DNA from: Symbiodinium sp. CCMP2592 | Taxonomy: Eukaryota > Sar > Dinophyceae > Suessiales > Symbiodiniaceae | Assembly (NCBI GenBank): GCA_905221615.1 | Contig: CAJNDT010003513.1 | Coordinates: forward strand, 62,001 to 126,000 | Reading direction: 5' to 3' | Length of the DNA stretch: 64,000 bases | The notes under the pieces: generated by a model | What the model was told of the DNA's origin: nothing | Databases searched by the model: none | Seen by the model: the letters and a program-made list of their open reading frames with translations, nothing else | Program-made: the position numbers and the translations under genes | In this document: piece by piece, positions 29,723 through 40,154 of the stretch | Numbering within the stretch: the first letter of the stretch is position 1 | Layout of the letters: every line of letters starts with the position of its first letter

Positions 29723-30960
29723 TTTACCTCTCGACCCGCCTGCATAGTGAGCCGGATGCACTTCCTTCAAAACCTTGCCATGCGGTCAATACAGAAACAT
29801 GCATCCAGGCATGTTCAAGTGCAGCTGCTCTGCATCATGACTACAATCCCAGTTCCATGCGCTGACGCTTTTCATCTCCAGTGTTGTTGAGATTGTGCGC
29901 CGCGAGCACTCTACTGCGCAGGTTCATCAAAAACAAGAGCAGCATCTCCGCTTTACGACAAACACTGGCCTGGCAGTATGATTTCAGACTGGACGTTTCG
30001 AGCTTTTGGCGAAGTTGATGCCGACGTTCACTTGGAGTGACCCGAGCCGAAGCACTGCCTCTGTGATGCCGGAAGTGCTCGACTGAGCACAGCGCAGGAT
30101 TTGCCGGTCATGGCGTCGCATCTTTCTGCTCGGAGTACACCAGGTCGCTGTAGTAGCATGTGTGCTTCTGCGCTGCAAGATTGATCGCAGGGATTGAGCG
30201 AAACAAGATACGATTGATGCAGCGATGCGGGACAGCACACCGCGTCACAACTATTGGCCTTCCACGGAAAGCGATCGCGGCATTTGTTTACGTTCCCGTT
30301 CAAATCCTCAAAGACCTGGCAAGCAGATCTGCCCGTGCGGCATGCGGCTGTTCATGAGTGTGGCGAGAGATGCGCGGCAACGAGAGCGTGGGAGATGCTT
30401 GAGAGCATACGAGGTGCGGGTCTAGAGAAGCTGGAATGACATCAGATGATCCAGATATATCCAGATGCTTAATGGCAGCACGGCGGGCCAAGCGCGGGAG
30501 CCAGCCTGGGGCCAAGACCTCAGTATACCAGCAGGTGCCTCAACAATGGCAATGATGCATCCGAGCAGCCCGCTCACTTCCGTGGAGTAAAGTTGGTGTT
30601 TCAATTGTGGACTTTTGCGGGGCTTTCAACGCAACACCAATGCTGTTAAGACAAAACCTGAGAACAAAAGCCGGTCCTACACCTTGCCAACTTGCTGAGA
30701 GTTCCACTGCATCGGCCCGAGGGTACAGGAAGAAAGGCGTGGAGATGCGATGCTGGCATGTGGAGAGCATCATGAGCCCGAACATCAGAAGAACAGGAGC
30801 AAGGCTCTATACCGCTCTCCATGCAGGTCCCCGTGCAGCCTCCATCGATGAAGCAGCGGAGCCTTGATAGGCTGGATATGGCCATATCTTCTGAGCAGCC
30901 AGCCCATGACAACTGAGGCAAATACTGCCTCTGCATACAGCCGGCCTGTGAGAGTGCGTG
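29723..30960. other. No confidently recognisable exon
   Basis: Several short open frames occur on both strands without protein-family resemblance. Treated as intron or intergenic. Confidence 0.35.
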
Positions 30961-30964
30961 AAAC

Positions 30965-31115
30965 CCCGACACTGGACAAATTCTTCTCGAAGCATCTCAA
31001 AGCATTGTTGCATCAATGATTCGACAACTTTCACAAAAAATACTGGATCTCGAAAGCTCGTCGACACCCAGTCACTGGTAGCATCAAGACAATCCTGTCG
31101 CAAGTCGCAGCCCCG
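30965..31115 (-). CDS. Possible exon: helical-repeat-like
   Basis: The minus frame reads DLRQDCLDATSDWVSTSFRD then PVFFVKVVESLMQQCFEML and REEFVQC. It is alternating hydrophobic and helix-rich like HEAT-type repeats, and the composition is convincingly protein-like. No family assigned. It lies downstream of the oxygenase exons on the same strand. Confidence 0.45.
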
Positions 31116-31274
31116 GTGAAGATTCTGCATCTGCCAAGTGCACACAGCTGCAAGAACGGTCTCGATCACTTCTTATATATACCCTCGCAATTAGCGCAAA
31201 ACATCCCCCACAAACGACCTCTGAGAACTTGTGACATTGAAACCTTCCTCTACCAAAGCAACGGCAGGCACTCA

Positions 31275-31310
31275 CAGTCTTGCCTGTGCATCAAGGCAGG
31301 ATACCTGTGG
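31275..31310 (-). CDS. Probable exon: oxygenase distal His
   Basis: The minus strand reads RYPALMHRQDC. In the isopenicillin-synthase-like oxygenases a late H-R dipeptide supplies the third iron ligand (T-x-H-R-V). This short exon is in the expected order after GEALLFVGDPL. Confidence 0.45.
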
Positions 31311-31394
31311 CCAGAAGCATAGTCCTGGCACCGAGAACCGTCCAGGTATCATGCCGGGACTGCACCAGCGAGCGCTGCTACCAAAGACTTTCAG

Positions 31395-31455
31395 CCGGGG
31401 ACCAACGGGTCTCCGACAAAGAGAAGTGCTTCACCATCATTCAACAAGTCCTCGT
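31395..31455 (-). CDS. Probable exon: oxygenase core strand
   Basis: HEDLLNDGEALLFVGDPL on the minus strand corresponds to the strand with NVGD-L in 2-oxoglutarate oxygenases, placed between the HxD and HR exons. Confidence 0.5.
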
Positions 31456-31513
31456 GCGGGAAACCAACATATGTTGGAATTGAAGTCGTGGATGCGATGC
31501 AAACATCAGGTAA

Positions 31514-31553
31514 CCTCGATATTGAACCACTCGCCGGTCTGGAGATCCTTCAC
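31514..31553 (-). CDS. Probable 40-bp exon: oxygenase strand
   Basis: Between acceptor CAGCAG and donor GTTACC the minus strand reads VKDLQTGEWFNIE. It joins in phase to GLE of the previous exon, giving GLEVKDLQTGEWFNIE, a typical L-Q-V-x-D-x-x-T-G-E-W stretch of 2-oxoglutarate/Fe(II) oxygenases. Confidence 0.65.
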
Positions 31554-31611
31554 CTGCTGCCGAACTCACCGACATTGCACAATGAAGGTCCATCACGCGA
31601 TCACTAGGTCA

Positions 31612-31710
31612 CTAGGAACCTCCAACCCGGGTGCAGAACTCTTCGGTGCGACTGTTATCAAGGATGAGTCCGTATGGGCTGGATACCTTGGCTCAAACAG
31701 CGTCTTGTAC
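31612..31710 (-). CDS. Probable exon: 2-oxoglutarate/Fe(II) oxygenase, HxD motif
   Basis: The minus frame reads RYKTLFEPRYPAHTDSSLIT then VAPKSSAPGLE. H-T-D (His near 31,676) is the first two iron ligands, and the S-x-L-T...P-G-L pattern matches the isopenicillin-N-synthase-like superfamily. These enzymes couple oxidation of a substrate to 2-oxoglutarate decarboxylation. The substrate cannot be told. The acceptor is TATGCAG and the donor GTTCCT. The N-terminal exons upstream are not identified with confidence. Confidence 0.7.
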
Positions 31711-32179
31711 CGCCTGCATACACCACGCGATTCAAGCGCCGCACATCCCAGGAGAATCAGGACGAAGCATGCGAAGCTTGTCCTATCTGGTAGGCGCAAC
31801 ACGAGAGATTTAAAAAAAAACACGCTTAAAGACACAAGCCGGGGCCCCGGCCATTCCCACGGTAATTGATTTGCCGCCTCTGGCACTCAGAATCGCCTGC
31901 AGAGAAGTCCGTGCAACGAGAAACTGACAAACTGAACCAGTGGCCCAGCGCCCTTGGCCAGCTTCACTCTCAAAAAACAAAAAACAAGCTCAAGTTAGCA
32001 AGATGCGACATGGATAGATGCCAGATTGCGCGTGAGTCTGTTCACGACCCTGCAGAATCCGAATCCTGCGCTCTGCGCTCAGTGTTTTTTGCACAGGCAG
32101 TTGTTGACACAACCCCAATATTCCTGCTTCTGCTTCCAGGATCGAAGAGGCTTGACTACGGCACGGATATGGACGGACA

Positions 32180-32478
32180 CTGCATGACGGTCGGGAACAA
32201 ATTGCGCAACAAGAGCGGTACCACCGGCAATGAGCAGAACCGCCATGCTTGTTGTAGCGCCGTGCTGATAGGACATACCGTCAGCAAGTCTGCGCTTCTG
32301 TCGGTGTGCAAAGGAGCCGCACCCCCATCGGGACCAAAGTTTGAAGTCCTCGAGTTTTCTTTTGAAGGGTTTGTTTACCGATGTTTACTGCATGCCGCAG
32401 GTGCTGTCGTTCTGTGATTTTCGATGCCAAAGAAGGAACTGTGGCCAAGTGCTTCAACAGTCGTCGGCCATCTGCAAA
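32180..32478. repeat. Exact 299-bp direct repeat, copy A
   Basis: Identical base for base to 32,536-32,834 (offset 356), as far as I can read. It contains a minus-strand coding-like segment (ADGRRLLKHLATVPSLASKI). Confidence 0.95.
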
Positions 32479-32535
32479 CCAGCTTGGCAAACAACGGAAA
32501 GCGCGCTCTCGTCTGTCGAGGAGCCGTTGAAGTCC

Positions 32536-32834
32536 CTGCATGACGGTCGGGAACAAATTGCGCAACAAGAGCGGTACCACCGGCAATGAGCAGAACCGCC
32601 ATGCTTGTTGTAGCGCCGTGCTGATAGGACATACCGTCAGCAAGTCTGCGCTTCTGTCGGTGTGCAAAGGAGCCGCACCCCCATCGGGACCAAAGTTTGA
32701 AGTCCTCGAGTTTTCTTTTGAAGGGTTTGTTTACCGATGTTTACTGCATGCCGCAGGTGCTGTCGTTCTGTGATTTTCGATGCCAAAGAAGGAACTGTGG
32801 CCAAGTGCTTCAACAGTCGTCGGCCATCTGCAAA
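32536..32834. repeat. Exact 299-bp direct repeat, copy B
   Basis: Second copy of the 32,180-32,478 repeat; 57 bp of different sequence separates the two. Both copies carry the same candidate exon on the minus strand, so the event may have duplicated an exon. Confidence 0.95.
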
Positions 32835-33004
32835 TCTGTGGCATTGTGCCTCCAGCCTTGATAGCATTTTGCAGCACTCGGCCCCGGGTGCGAAGCAGCC
32901 CAGGGTGTCGCCGCCGGTGCACGAGAGGCCATCTCTCACTGATCGGACTTGTGGGCTGCACCGGCTTCGGACGTCAGAGGTGGCTGCGAAAGCCACATGA
33001 TCCA

Positions 33005-33140
33005 GCCCTTTGGATCGCTACTGTCTCCGAACCCTGCAAGCTCTGCAGAATGTCCCTGTTGTCACCGAAAGCTGTATGAAACTCCGTCACAAACTCCCTG
33101 GCCAAGCACATGTCTCGAATCCTTGCCTTGCCTCTTCTCA
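33005..33140 (-). CDS. Possible exon, unknown
   Basis: The minus frame reads KARIRDMCLAREFVTEFHTA then FGDNRDILQSLQGSETVAI. Charged and helix-prone with protein-like composition; family unknown. Confidence 0.4.
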
Positions 33141-33339
33141 ACACAGTGATTTCAAGTGAATGCCAGGTAGGAGGTGGCCTAAGCAGCCGGAGGACCCTAG
33201 TCCAGGCCACCAGGGGGTAGGGGGTGGAACCCCACGTGAAGGATTGATTTAGAAGTTATAAGACATGACCGCCCTGAGAGTGCTTGCAGACACAAAGTCT
33301 ATAGTTGATGAAAGACAACTCTCGCAAGCTCCGGAAGAG

Positions 33340-33480
33340 CTTTGGTGAACGAAGTGAAACAAAAGAGAACGGGGCGGTAGCTCGAGCAGAGAGGCAGAGC
33401 TGGCCTCCGGTGCCCCGGCCAGCGACACTTCGAAGCCAGCCTCGTCCATACCAGTCACCGTGCCCTGCAGCCGCGCACCA
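33340..33480 (-). CDS. Possible exon, small beta-domain-like
   Basis: The minus frame reads ARLQGTVTGMDEAGFEVSLA then GAPEASSASLLELPPRSLLF. The G-T-V-x-G-x-D-x-x-G-F-E-V-S-L pattern resembles Tudor/SH3-like barrels. Weak assignment. Confidence 0.4.
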
Positions 33481-34189
33481 AAGCCGTCACATGCCGTCTT
33501 GTGCCAGGCATCCTGCCTTGAGCCCATTCAGAGCGACCTCACCACCTTGCAGATTTACCAGCCGCACCTGACCAGGCTCTGACTCCGTTGCTTGAGCGTC
33601 TCTGGGAAAGAAAGAATTACGGCTCTTGCCCAACCTCCGCTCCCATAGCTATGCGTTGGCCGGTCACCTGGAGCATGAATCACGGATAGCTAGCAGTTGA
33701 CTCTCCTTCTGTCCCACGGGTCCTCGGGCAAGTCTGCAGCACCCCTACTCTCAAGAGGGCGATCGTAGTGTATACACCTCGGCGATAGAATGCGAAAACT
33801 AGCGTGACATGAATGCCATCTTCAGCACAGCTACTGTAAACCCAGCCTGTAGTGCAGCCAAATCACCGCATGGTTGATGAGGTGTCGCTTGGCATCTTCT
33901 GCAGACCAACGCCGATGTCGCAACCAATCTGATTCATTTGCGACCCACAGGCATGACAACTGAAGCTCCTCCCTTCTGCACCTTGTGCATAAACGCTCAA
34001 CACCAAATTGTCTGAAGTTCTGCAGAGACACCAGGATCACTTGGAACAACAAACTGCCATAGCGAGGCTAGAAAACTGAGGAGCTCGGCCCTTTCCCTTT
34101 CAGCTATCTTCGACCATGGTCCACTCCAAGCGTCGTCTCGAGTAGCGTGCCAGTGCAGAACGTGCCAACGTAACTAGAGAGGGAAGCTT

Positions 34190-34440
34190 ACTTTTCGTTG
34201 CGACTCTGCACTGCACTGGCGATAGCATTAAGGACTGTCGCGCAACTTGAAGGCCAAAGCAAATGTAACGCAATCTGGATGAAATCGTTTCCCTGCGGAG
34301 GGGAGACGAATATTGCACTGGCCTGTGTGGCAAAATCCAGTGCCAGCTTCTCCAACACGGCAAAGGCTTCCATGGCCTGCAAGCGTAAGACATCAAACAG
34401 ATGTCCTTGCATATCGTGCAATCTTGAAACTGTGCGATGG
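34190..34440 (-). CDS. Possible exon, helical
   Basis: The minus frame reads LHDMQGHLFDVLRLQAMEAF then AVLEKLALDFATQASAIFVS and IALHLLWPSSCATVLNAIAS, ending at a good GTAAGC donor (34,190). It is amphipathic helices like those of ARM/HEAT solenoids. Confidence 0.5.
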
Positions 34441-35184
34441 ATGACCTTCCTCCCGTTCCATTTCGTGCGACGGGCGACCCGACAATTTCGGAAAGCTTGA
34501 GCTCGACTTCGATCCGGCACGATTAAACACTCGACTCTTTTCTCCTCATGTCGATCTCAGTCTTGCGGTGCTGCAATTGCACCTTTCAGCAAGGCTGCCA
34601 GCCGATCAACCTCGCAGGCAGGGCTGTGCGAAGACAGATTCGTGTTGCCTGTCCCGCCCTGCCCCAGAAACTATGTTTGCACGCGGGTCTGAGGGTCTGA
34701 GCAGTGCGGTCAGTGCTTGCCGAACTCGCAGCCTTGAGCCAAGAATTCATGGTCGATACCTCAGAGAGTACATGGGCATGGGCACCAGGAACAGAACAAT
34801 CATACAATGCGCGGCACCAATGAAGTGCCGAGCAAGATGCCTGCGCAGATTCCTGCAATTGGGCAGAGGCTTTCCCCATGCGAGCAGGGGGTTACAGAAG
34901 TTTCAAACTGTCAGGGGATGGAGCACACACTGCTGTGCGCACCTGCTGAACCTGCTGCAGACTTGCACGAAGAGCTTTGCCTGCAGGTGCCTTCAGGAAG
35001 CCCCCACTGCAATTAGTTGTTTATGGCCAGTCTCGTCGCACCCGGGTAGGCACAGTCAACACGCCATCTCGTAAATCAATCAAGCGACATGCGCAGAAGG
35101 TATCCAGGATCCGGCAGCCGGTATCTGTGCCGCAGAGAGGTCAGCATCCTCGGCCATATACGAAGCGCTCTGGACAGGAAGACC

Positions 35185-35310
35185 GGTCACAGCATTCTCG
35201 ACTCCGCCTCGTCCTTGGTCAGTGTTGCATCCACGTTGATGGTGCAGCTGGAGCCTTGCCAGCCAGCCTCGCACTCGCACATGCCTGCCTGACAGGTCAC
35301 GGAAGCACAA
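35185..35310 (-). CDS. Probable exon: EGF-like module
   Basis: The minus frame reads CASVTCQAGMCECEAGWQG then SSCTINVDATLTKDEAES. The cysteine spacing C-x-C-x2-G-W-x-G-x2-C is the second half of an EGF module. It is one of several such exons on this strand between 35 and 38.6 kb. Confidence 0.65.
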
Positions 35311-35424
35311 ATGCGGCAGTGCCAACCGATTCTTCATGCCACACCAAGAACTGCAGGCAGTCTGTCCATGCCCTCGCTAGCAGCTCAAAGACTCGGCGTC
35401 AAAGCAGCCAATAGCATACTCTCA

Positions 35425-35485
35425 ACTCCTGGCCGCCTGGCACTTGCCATGGCCACTGCATCCTCCCGGACACATCAGAGCAAGC
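35425..35485 (-). CDS. Probable exon: EGF-like module, first half
   Basis: ALMCPGGCSGHGKCQAARS on the minus strand: C-P-x-x-C-S-G-H-G-x-C is the classical EGF (tenascin-type) beginning. The second half (C-x-C-x-x-G-W) would come from the next exon at 35,310. Confidence 0.65.
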
Positions 35486-36999
35486 TCTTCGTCCTCTTTG
35501 GTGACCTGGCAGCTTGAACGCCAAACTCACACGCCTCAGCCCTGCTGTCAGTGAACCTAGAAAATTCACCCGAGGCCTGCAAGCTGGAAAGCTAGATCGG
35601 GAGCGGAGATGTCTGATGTGCTTGTCACATCCATGCTCAGGCTGAATGTTGCTATATAGACGAAGAAGGATGCACTCGCGTTGCGGCTTCTGCTGAAGTA
35701 CAATGTTTGAGCATGCACCCAACATCAACCGACCGTTTACACACCTCGGGTACACGCCCAACCCGAACACTCCATCGAGAACCGCACCTGCTAAACGGAC
35801 ACATGACAAGTCAGACAGACAGTCAGTCAGTCAGTCGTATCTCAGCAGAAAACGCAAATTGCAGTGACACCGGATGTGAGATACAAGTGCCAGCATGACC
35901 TGAAAGATCTATGAAGAAGCTCGGCACATGGACGATCAAGAAAGAGAACAGTTCTTTGCCAACTTTGACATCCCCCAGGTTTAGCCTGCTGAAGCTGCAG
36001 CTGCAAAGGCGCAGACTTAGCCGCGGAGGTACCCATCAGCTCACATGCCTGGACAATAACATTGCAGCTGTCGGGCTGCTAAGTCCTAAGAGGCACATTC
36101 GCAGCACTCATCCGGGCTTCCAAAACGGCCTCTCCACGAAAACCTTCTTGACATTTGCATTGGCCGAGCCTCGAAGCCAGCAGGTATGGCAGGATTTGCA
36201 TCCGTCATGGTATGGTCTTGGGCACTCGCCGGCACACACCTTTGCCGGAGCAGGTCGGATCTGCGCAGCTTCTCGTGTATGCCTGGATGAGTGGAAGGAG
36301 GAGTGCCGGCTCTTCCAGTCGACTGCACTGTACCAGATATCCTGCCCATAGGAAATACAACGACTTTAAGGGCGCAGCCTGCCTAGAGCAACTTTGGGCA
36401 AAGAGACAATGACGGATTCACAACAAGCAGCACCCGAAAACACACAAGCACGGCGTTGTGACAAGATCTCATATTGCACCGACATGTCCAGAGCGCAGCA
36501 AAGTCCAGAGTTGTCTGACGAGATCCTGGAGAATGCATCCATGAGCAACAGGAAGCGGGCACACAAGCCAAATTCCTGCAGCCAGCCTTTAAATCAGGAC
36601 TTGAAAGATTTTGAAAAGCAGTCTCTCTTGCACTTCAAGGTGTTCAGTGCGATTCGATCTGCCAGGGCCCCTACTGGATAATGGCTCGAAAATGTGACGG
36701 TCAGCGAAGTCAGAAAACCCCACATTTACGTGCGTGTGGCTCGCAGAACCGCAAGCCCGGAATATGCCTGAGCTCTAACTAATGTAGCATCTTTCTTGCG
36801 GCCTGCAAAACCCAAATGGGGAACAGTGGACACACACGGAGTTGGTCGCTGCTGGCCTGAGTGAGGTCGAGTCTCGGCTTGGAAACAGGTTGAAGGTAGT
36901 CCTCACGCACACAAGTCACGACATGAAAACTCCTCCGAGTGGAGACAGAGATTGGCATACCCCCACACACACACACAGAGACAGGCCGACCCAAGTCCT

Positions 37000-37085
37000 G
37001 ACATGCCGGTCCCGTCCAACCGTCGTGGCATATGCATGTACCCTCACGGCAGTCTCCACGGTTGTCGCAGTTCAGCGGACAAGCC
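37000..37085 (-). CDS. Probable exon: EGF-like module
   Basis: ACPLNCDNRGDCREGTCICH then DGWTGPACQD: a complete six-cysteine EGF module of tenascin type. These modules occur in secreted or surface adhesion proteins. Confidence 0.8.
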
Positions 37086-37139
37086 TGCAGCTGCAAAAGC
37101 TTGCTGAGACAAAGCGATCGGAACAAGCTGGAAGTCGCC

Positions 37140-37380
37140 TTCTTCTGCTTCACCTCACTCTGCTCACTCTGCCTTGCAAGCTCCTCTTTCTCAGCTGCCA
37201 GACCTGCACAACACGATGCAACATCAGCAAGGCGACATCTGCACTCTGCTTTGATCCGCCTCGGCTGAGGATCGAGGCCAGCGAAAAGGGCTTTTCCAGG
37301 AGTTGAGAGCAATCCTGCAGCTGCTTTCCGAATGTTCTCACACTCCCCACCACTGCATCCCACACATCCCTCCGGCATTC
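37140..37380 (-). CDS. Probable exon(s): helical spacer of the EGF-repeat gene
   Basis: The minus strand reads RRDVWDAVVGSVRTFGKQLQ then DCSQLLEKPFSLASILS in one frame, and LAAEKEELARQSEQSEVKQK in another nearer the next EGF. These are helix and coiled-coil-prone stretches between EGF modules, as after the first module. An intron with frame change lies between them. Confidence 0.5.
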
Positions 37381-37539
37381 TGGGTTGAACGATCCAGGAA
37401 TGACACGCACTATGTTTTGAAATTGGTGGCAGCATATGTGAAGACAGGAACTGCTGCAAGCGCCCCCACCAGAGCTTCGTGACAAATGAGGAGGTATCTC
37501 AGAATTGTTCTCCAGATGCCTCTCCACCGAACTTCTCCG

Positions 37540-37665
37540 AGCACAGACATCGACCTGCACCGTTCGGAAGCGTGCAGCAACCTTTGATCGTTGCAGCGGA
37601 TTCGCATAGCTGGGCCTACATGGCACTGTCCGTTTCCGCTGCAGTCATTGAGGCACCGCTTATGC
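37540..37665 (-). CDS. Probable exons: EGF-like module
   Basis: RCLNDCSGNGQCHV (37,660-37,618) then, after a short intron, GAGRCLCSEKFGGEASGEQF (about 37,560-37,500): first and second halves of one EGF module split by an intron. Confidence 0.55.
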
Positions 37666-37739
37666 TCACCTACAGAGCACGTCCAGAGAAAATTTGGAGA
37701 TGAACTTCTTCCTCATCTTCAGTCGGGCTGCAAGATTGG

Positions 37740-37825
37740 CCGTAGTAGCCCTGTCTGCAGAGACACTTGCCAGCCAAGCAAATGCCCTGGCTGCTGCAGT
37801 CCAGGCTGCAGCTCCGGGTTCCAGC
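37740..37825 (-). CDS. Probable exon: EGF-like module
   Basis: CSLDCSSQGICLAGKCLCRQ then GYYGQSC: a complete EGF module with six cysteines in canonical spacing. It continues as SPTEDEEEVHLQ. Confidence 0.8.
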
Positions 37826-38009
37826 CTGCCACCAACCCGACCCAGCAATGCTCAACATGAAAGGCACGTCGGACAGTCTGGCTGGGATCGAGGCTGTAGA
37901 CGATGCCTGCAGAACACATCGGCACAGCAGCCGTGCATGTGACAGGTGACATAAGCTCGGCCGAGCCTGCAATCCACGGAATTCGTGACCAGGGATTACA
38001 TCCTACAGG

Positions 38010-38150
38010 GACGAGCATAGACTCCGACCGTGTCACCATGTCGGATGTCGGACACTGCACGAAGCGTGGGCTCCTTCTTGCTACGGGCCTTTCCGACGGC
38101 ACGTGCAAGTGTTTCTGATGCTTCACGCTCATTCTCCATCTTCGCTGCCG
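38010..38150 (-). CDS. Probable exon: charged helical spacer of the EGF-repeat gene
   Basis: After an AG acceptor (CTGTAG) the minus frame reads LFAAAKMENEREASETLARA then VGKARSKKEPTLRAVSDIRH and GDTVGVYARP, ending at a GTAGGATG donor. It continues the helical region begun in the first exon (DVVAQNFAQSRRAAESAW). Confidence 0.55.
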
Positions 38151-38189
38151 CAAACAGCCTACAGTTCTGCAGTCAGACGGCACAGGCAT

Positions 38190-38541
38190 CTGAATCCTTT
38201 ACAGTCTGGGATCCGCGCTTGTCTGCGGTTGCCCACGCGCTTTCTGCCGCTCGTCGTGACTGCGCAAAGTTCTGAGCCACCACGTCGTTGAACTTCACTT
38301 CGGCTCGTCCCCCGGTGGACGAGAGAACCGCGGGGTCCGAATCCAACGAGTTTGTCGCCAAGTCTTTGTCTGACACTTCGGCGTCCATTGAAAGCTGGAA
38401 GCTGCAGTCACGTCCTGCCCAGGTGCCTTCACAGATGCATGTCCCGAGCAGACCACAGGATCCATGACCGGAGCAACCATTTCGGCATACCGCATCCACT
38501 GGCAGTAGCAAAGCCCCCAGCAGCGCCAGAGGCGCCAGCAT
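38190..38541 (-). CDS. First exon of a secreted EGF-repeat protein
   Basis: The ATG at 38,541 starts MLAPLALLGALLLPVDAVC, a convincing signal peptide with likely cleavage near D-A. It runs straight into an EGF module (RNGCSGHGSCGLLGTCICEG then TWAGRDC). This is followed by a charged spacer (VSDKDLATNSLDSDPAVL, VKFNDVVAQNFAQSRRAAES). The start is chosen because it is the only Met placing the hydrophobic segment at the N-terminus. The exon ends around ..ADKRGSQT at GTAAAG. Later EGF exons follow at 37.8, 37.6, 37.05, 35.45 and 35.3 kb, giving at least five modules. The protein is probably exported or on the cell surface, with interaction partners unknown. Confidence 0.7.
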
Positions 38542-39099
38542 GACCCGACTTGCAGTTCCCGTTGTTGGTCTAACAGGAACCTCGGCCTGGGTCACAAGCA
38601 CCGCAAGCGATGCCCGCCTGATCAGTACGCTAACGGTCAGAAATTTTTCGAGTAAGAGCCATAGGGCTGGCTGCGGCAAGGCCAGCGTTGCTCAAGCTTG
38701 CATCACGACAAGAACCTTCGCATAGCGAACTACAACTGCAAACACTGACAGCAACCCTGAAGGAGTGCCAACACAAATGCACCTGCCATTAAAGGCAGCG
38801 GGAAAACCCTACTGCAATTTGAATTGCAATGCTGCTAAGGTTCCCAACGAGCTTGGATTGCCCGATTGAACCCCCCGTTTGCACTTGCAAGTTGTCCCGA
38901 AAAAATTGTGGCACGTAGCGGTTGTTGAAGTAAGCAGAGCGCTGGCACCAAGACGGCCAGTAAGCGATTGTATCAATTCTCACCCACAGTCATCAGCCGC
39001 AGCATCATAGAGCATGCATAGACATGCATGGAAACTCAGAGAGATGAACTCCTTCCCGCATTCATACACTCAGGCTTACGTTTGCAGGAAACCGCATGT

Positions 39100-39300
39100 A
39101 TGAACATTTTTATACATGCCACATGTTTTTGTATGCATGCACACATACAGACATAGCAACAGACAGACAGACTGACAGACAGACAGACAGACGGACAGAC
39201 CGATTGACAGACCTACCAGTACAAGTTCAAGCATGCATACATACATGCATGCACACATACACACGCGCGCATGCGTACGCACGCGCACACACACACACAC
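39100..39300. repeat. CATA / ACAG / CA simple repeats
   Basis: ACAGACAG runs at 39,160-39,200 and CACACACACA at 39,284-39,300, with CATACATA and GCATGCAC between. Confidence 0.85.
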
Positions 39301-39419
39301 AGGCCTGACACCAATGCATCTCAAGTCTCAAACCATGCACTGCAGAAAAACTAGAAGACAATTGGCCCGAAAGCATCATCAGCGAAGAGTGTTGCGCTAT
39401 GTCATAGAATCCAGTGTAT

Positions 39420-39690
39420 AGGGTCATAGAGTCACCGAGTCAAAAGCACGGAGTCACAGAGTCGGAGTGTCACATATAGTCAAGAGTCGTACAAGTCATA
39501 GTTCATAGAGTCATCGAGAAATAGAGTCGAGTACATGTCAAGCACAAGTCATAGTTCAAAGAGTCATAGAGTCATATAGAGTCATAGAGTCACAGTTAGA
39601 CAGAATCATAGAGTCATAGTGTTATAGAGTCATAGCGTCAGAGTGAGAAAGAGTCATAGAGTCATGGAGTCATCTATGTACCACGCACTT
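39420..39690. repeat. (GAGTCATA)n degenerate repeat
   Basis: Many AGAGTCATA/AGAGTCACA units with drift. Confidence 0.85.
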
Positions 39691-39861
39691 GACTTGATGT
39701 AGTTCACTCTATGAACACTAATGTTCAGGTTTAGCGGTTTTAGGGTATAGTCCAACATGACGCAGAAGTCTTCCTTTCCTAGCTCCGGAACCTCACTATA
39801 TAGACATCCCTGTTACTGTGGTTTCAACGTGACTCTATGACTCTATGCATGGTCACTTTAT

Positions 39862-40150
39862 GTCGCAGCAGTAGTAGTAGTAGTAGTAGTTGTAGTTGTT
39901 GTTGTGGTACTAGTAGTAGTAGTAGTAGTAGCAGTAGTAGTAGTAGCAGTAGCAGTAGTAGTGGTAATAGTAGTGGTAGTAATAGTAGTAGTAGTAGTAG
40001 TAGTAGTAGTACTAGTAGTAGTAGCAGTAGTAGTAGTAGTAGTAGCAGTAGTAGTAGTAGTAGTAGTATTCTTTTGTAGTAGTGGTAGTAGTAGCAGTAG
40101 TAGTAGTAATAATAGTTGTAGTAGTGGTAGTGGTAGTAGTAGTACTAGTA
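39862..40150. repeat. (GTA)n array
   Basis: A long GTAGTAGTA run with GTT, GCA and CTA variants. Same orientation as the 16,570 array. Confidence 0.95.
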
Positions 40151-40154
40151 CTAG

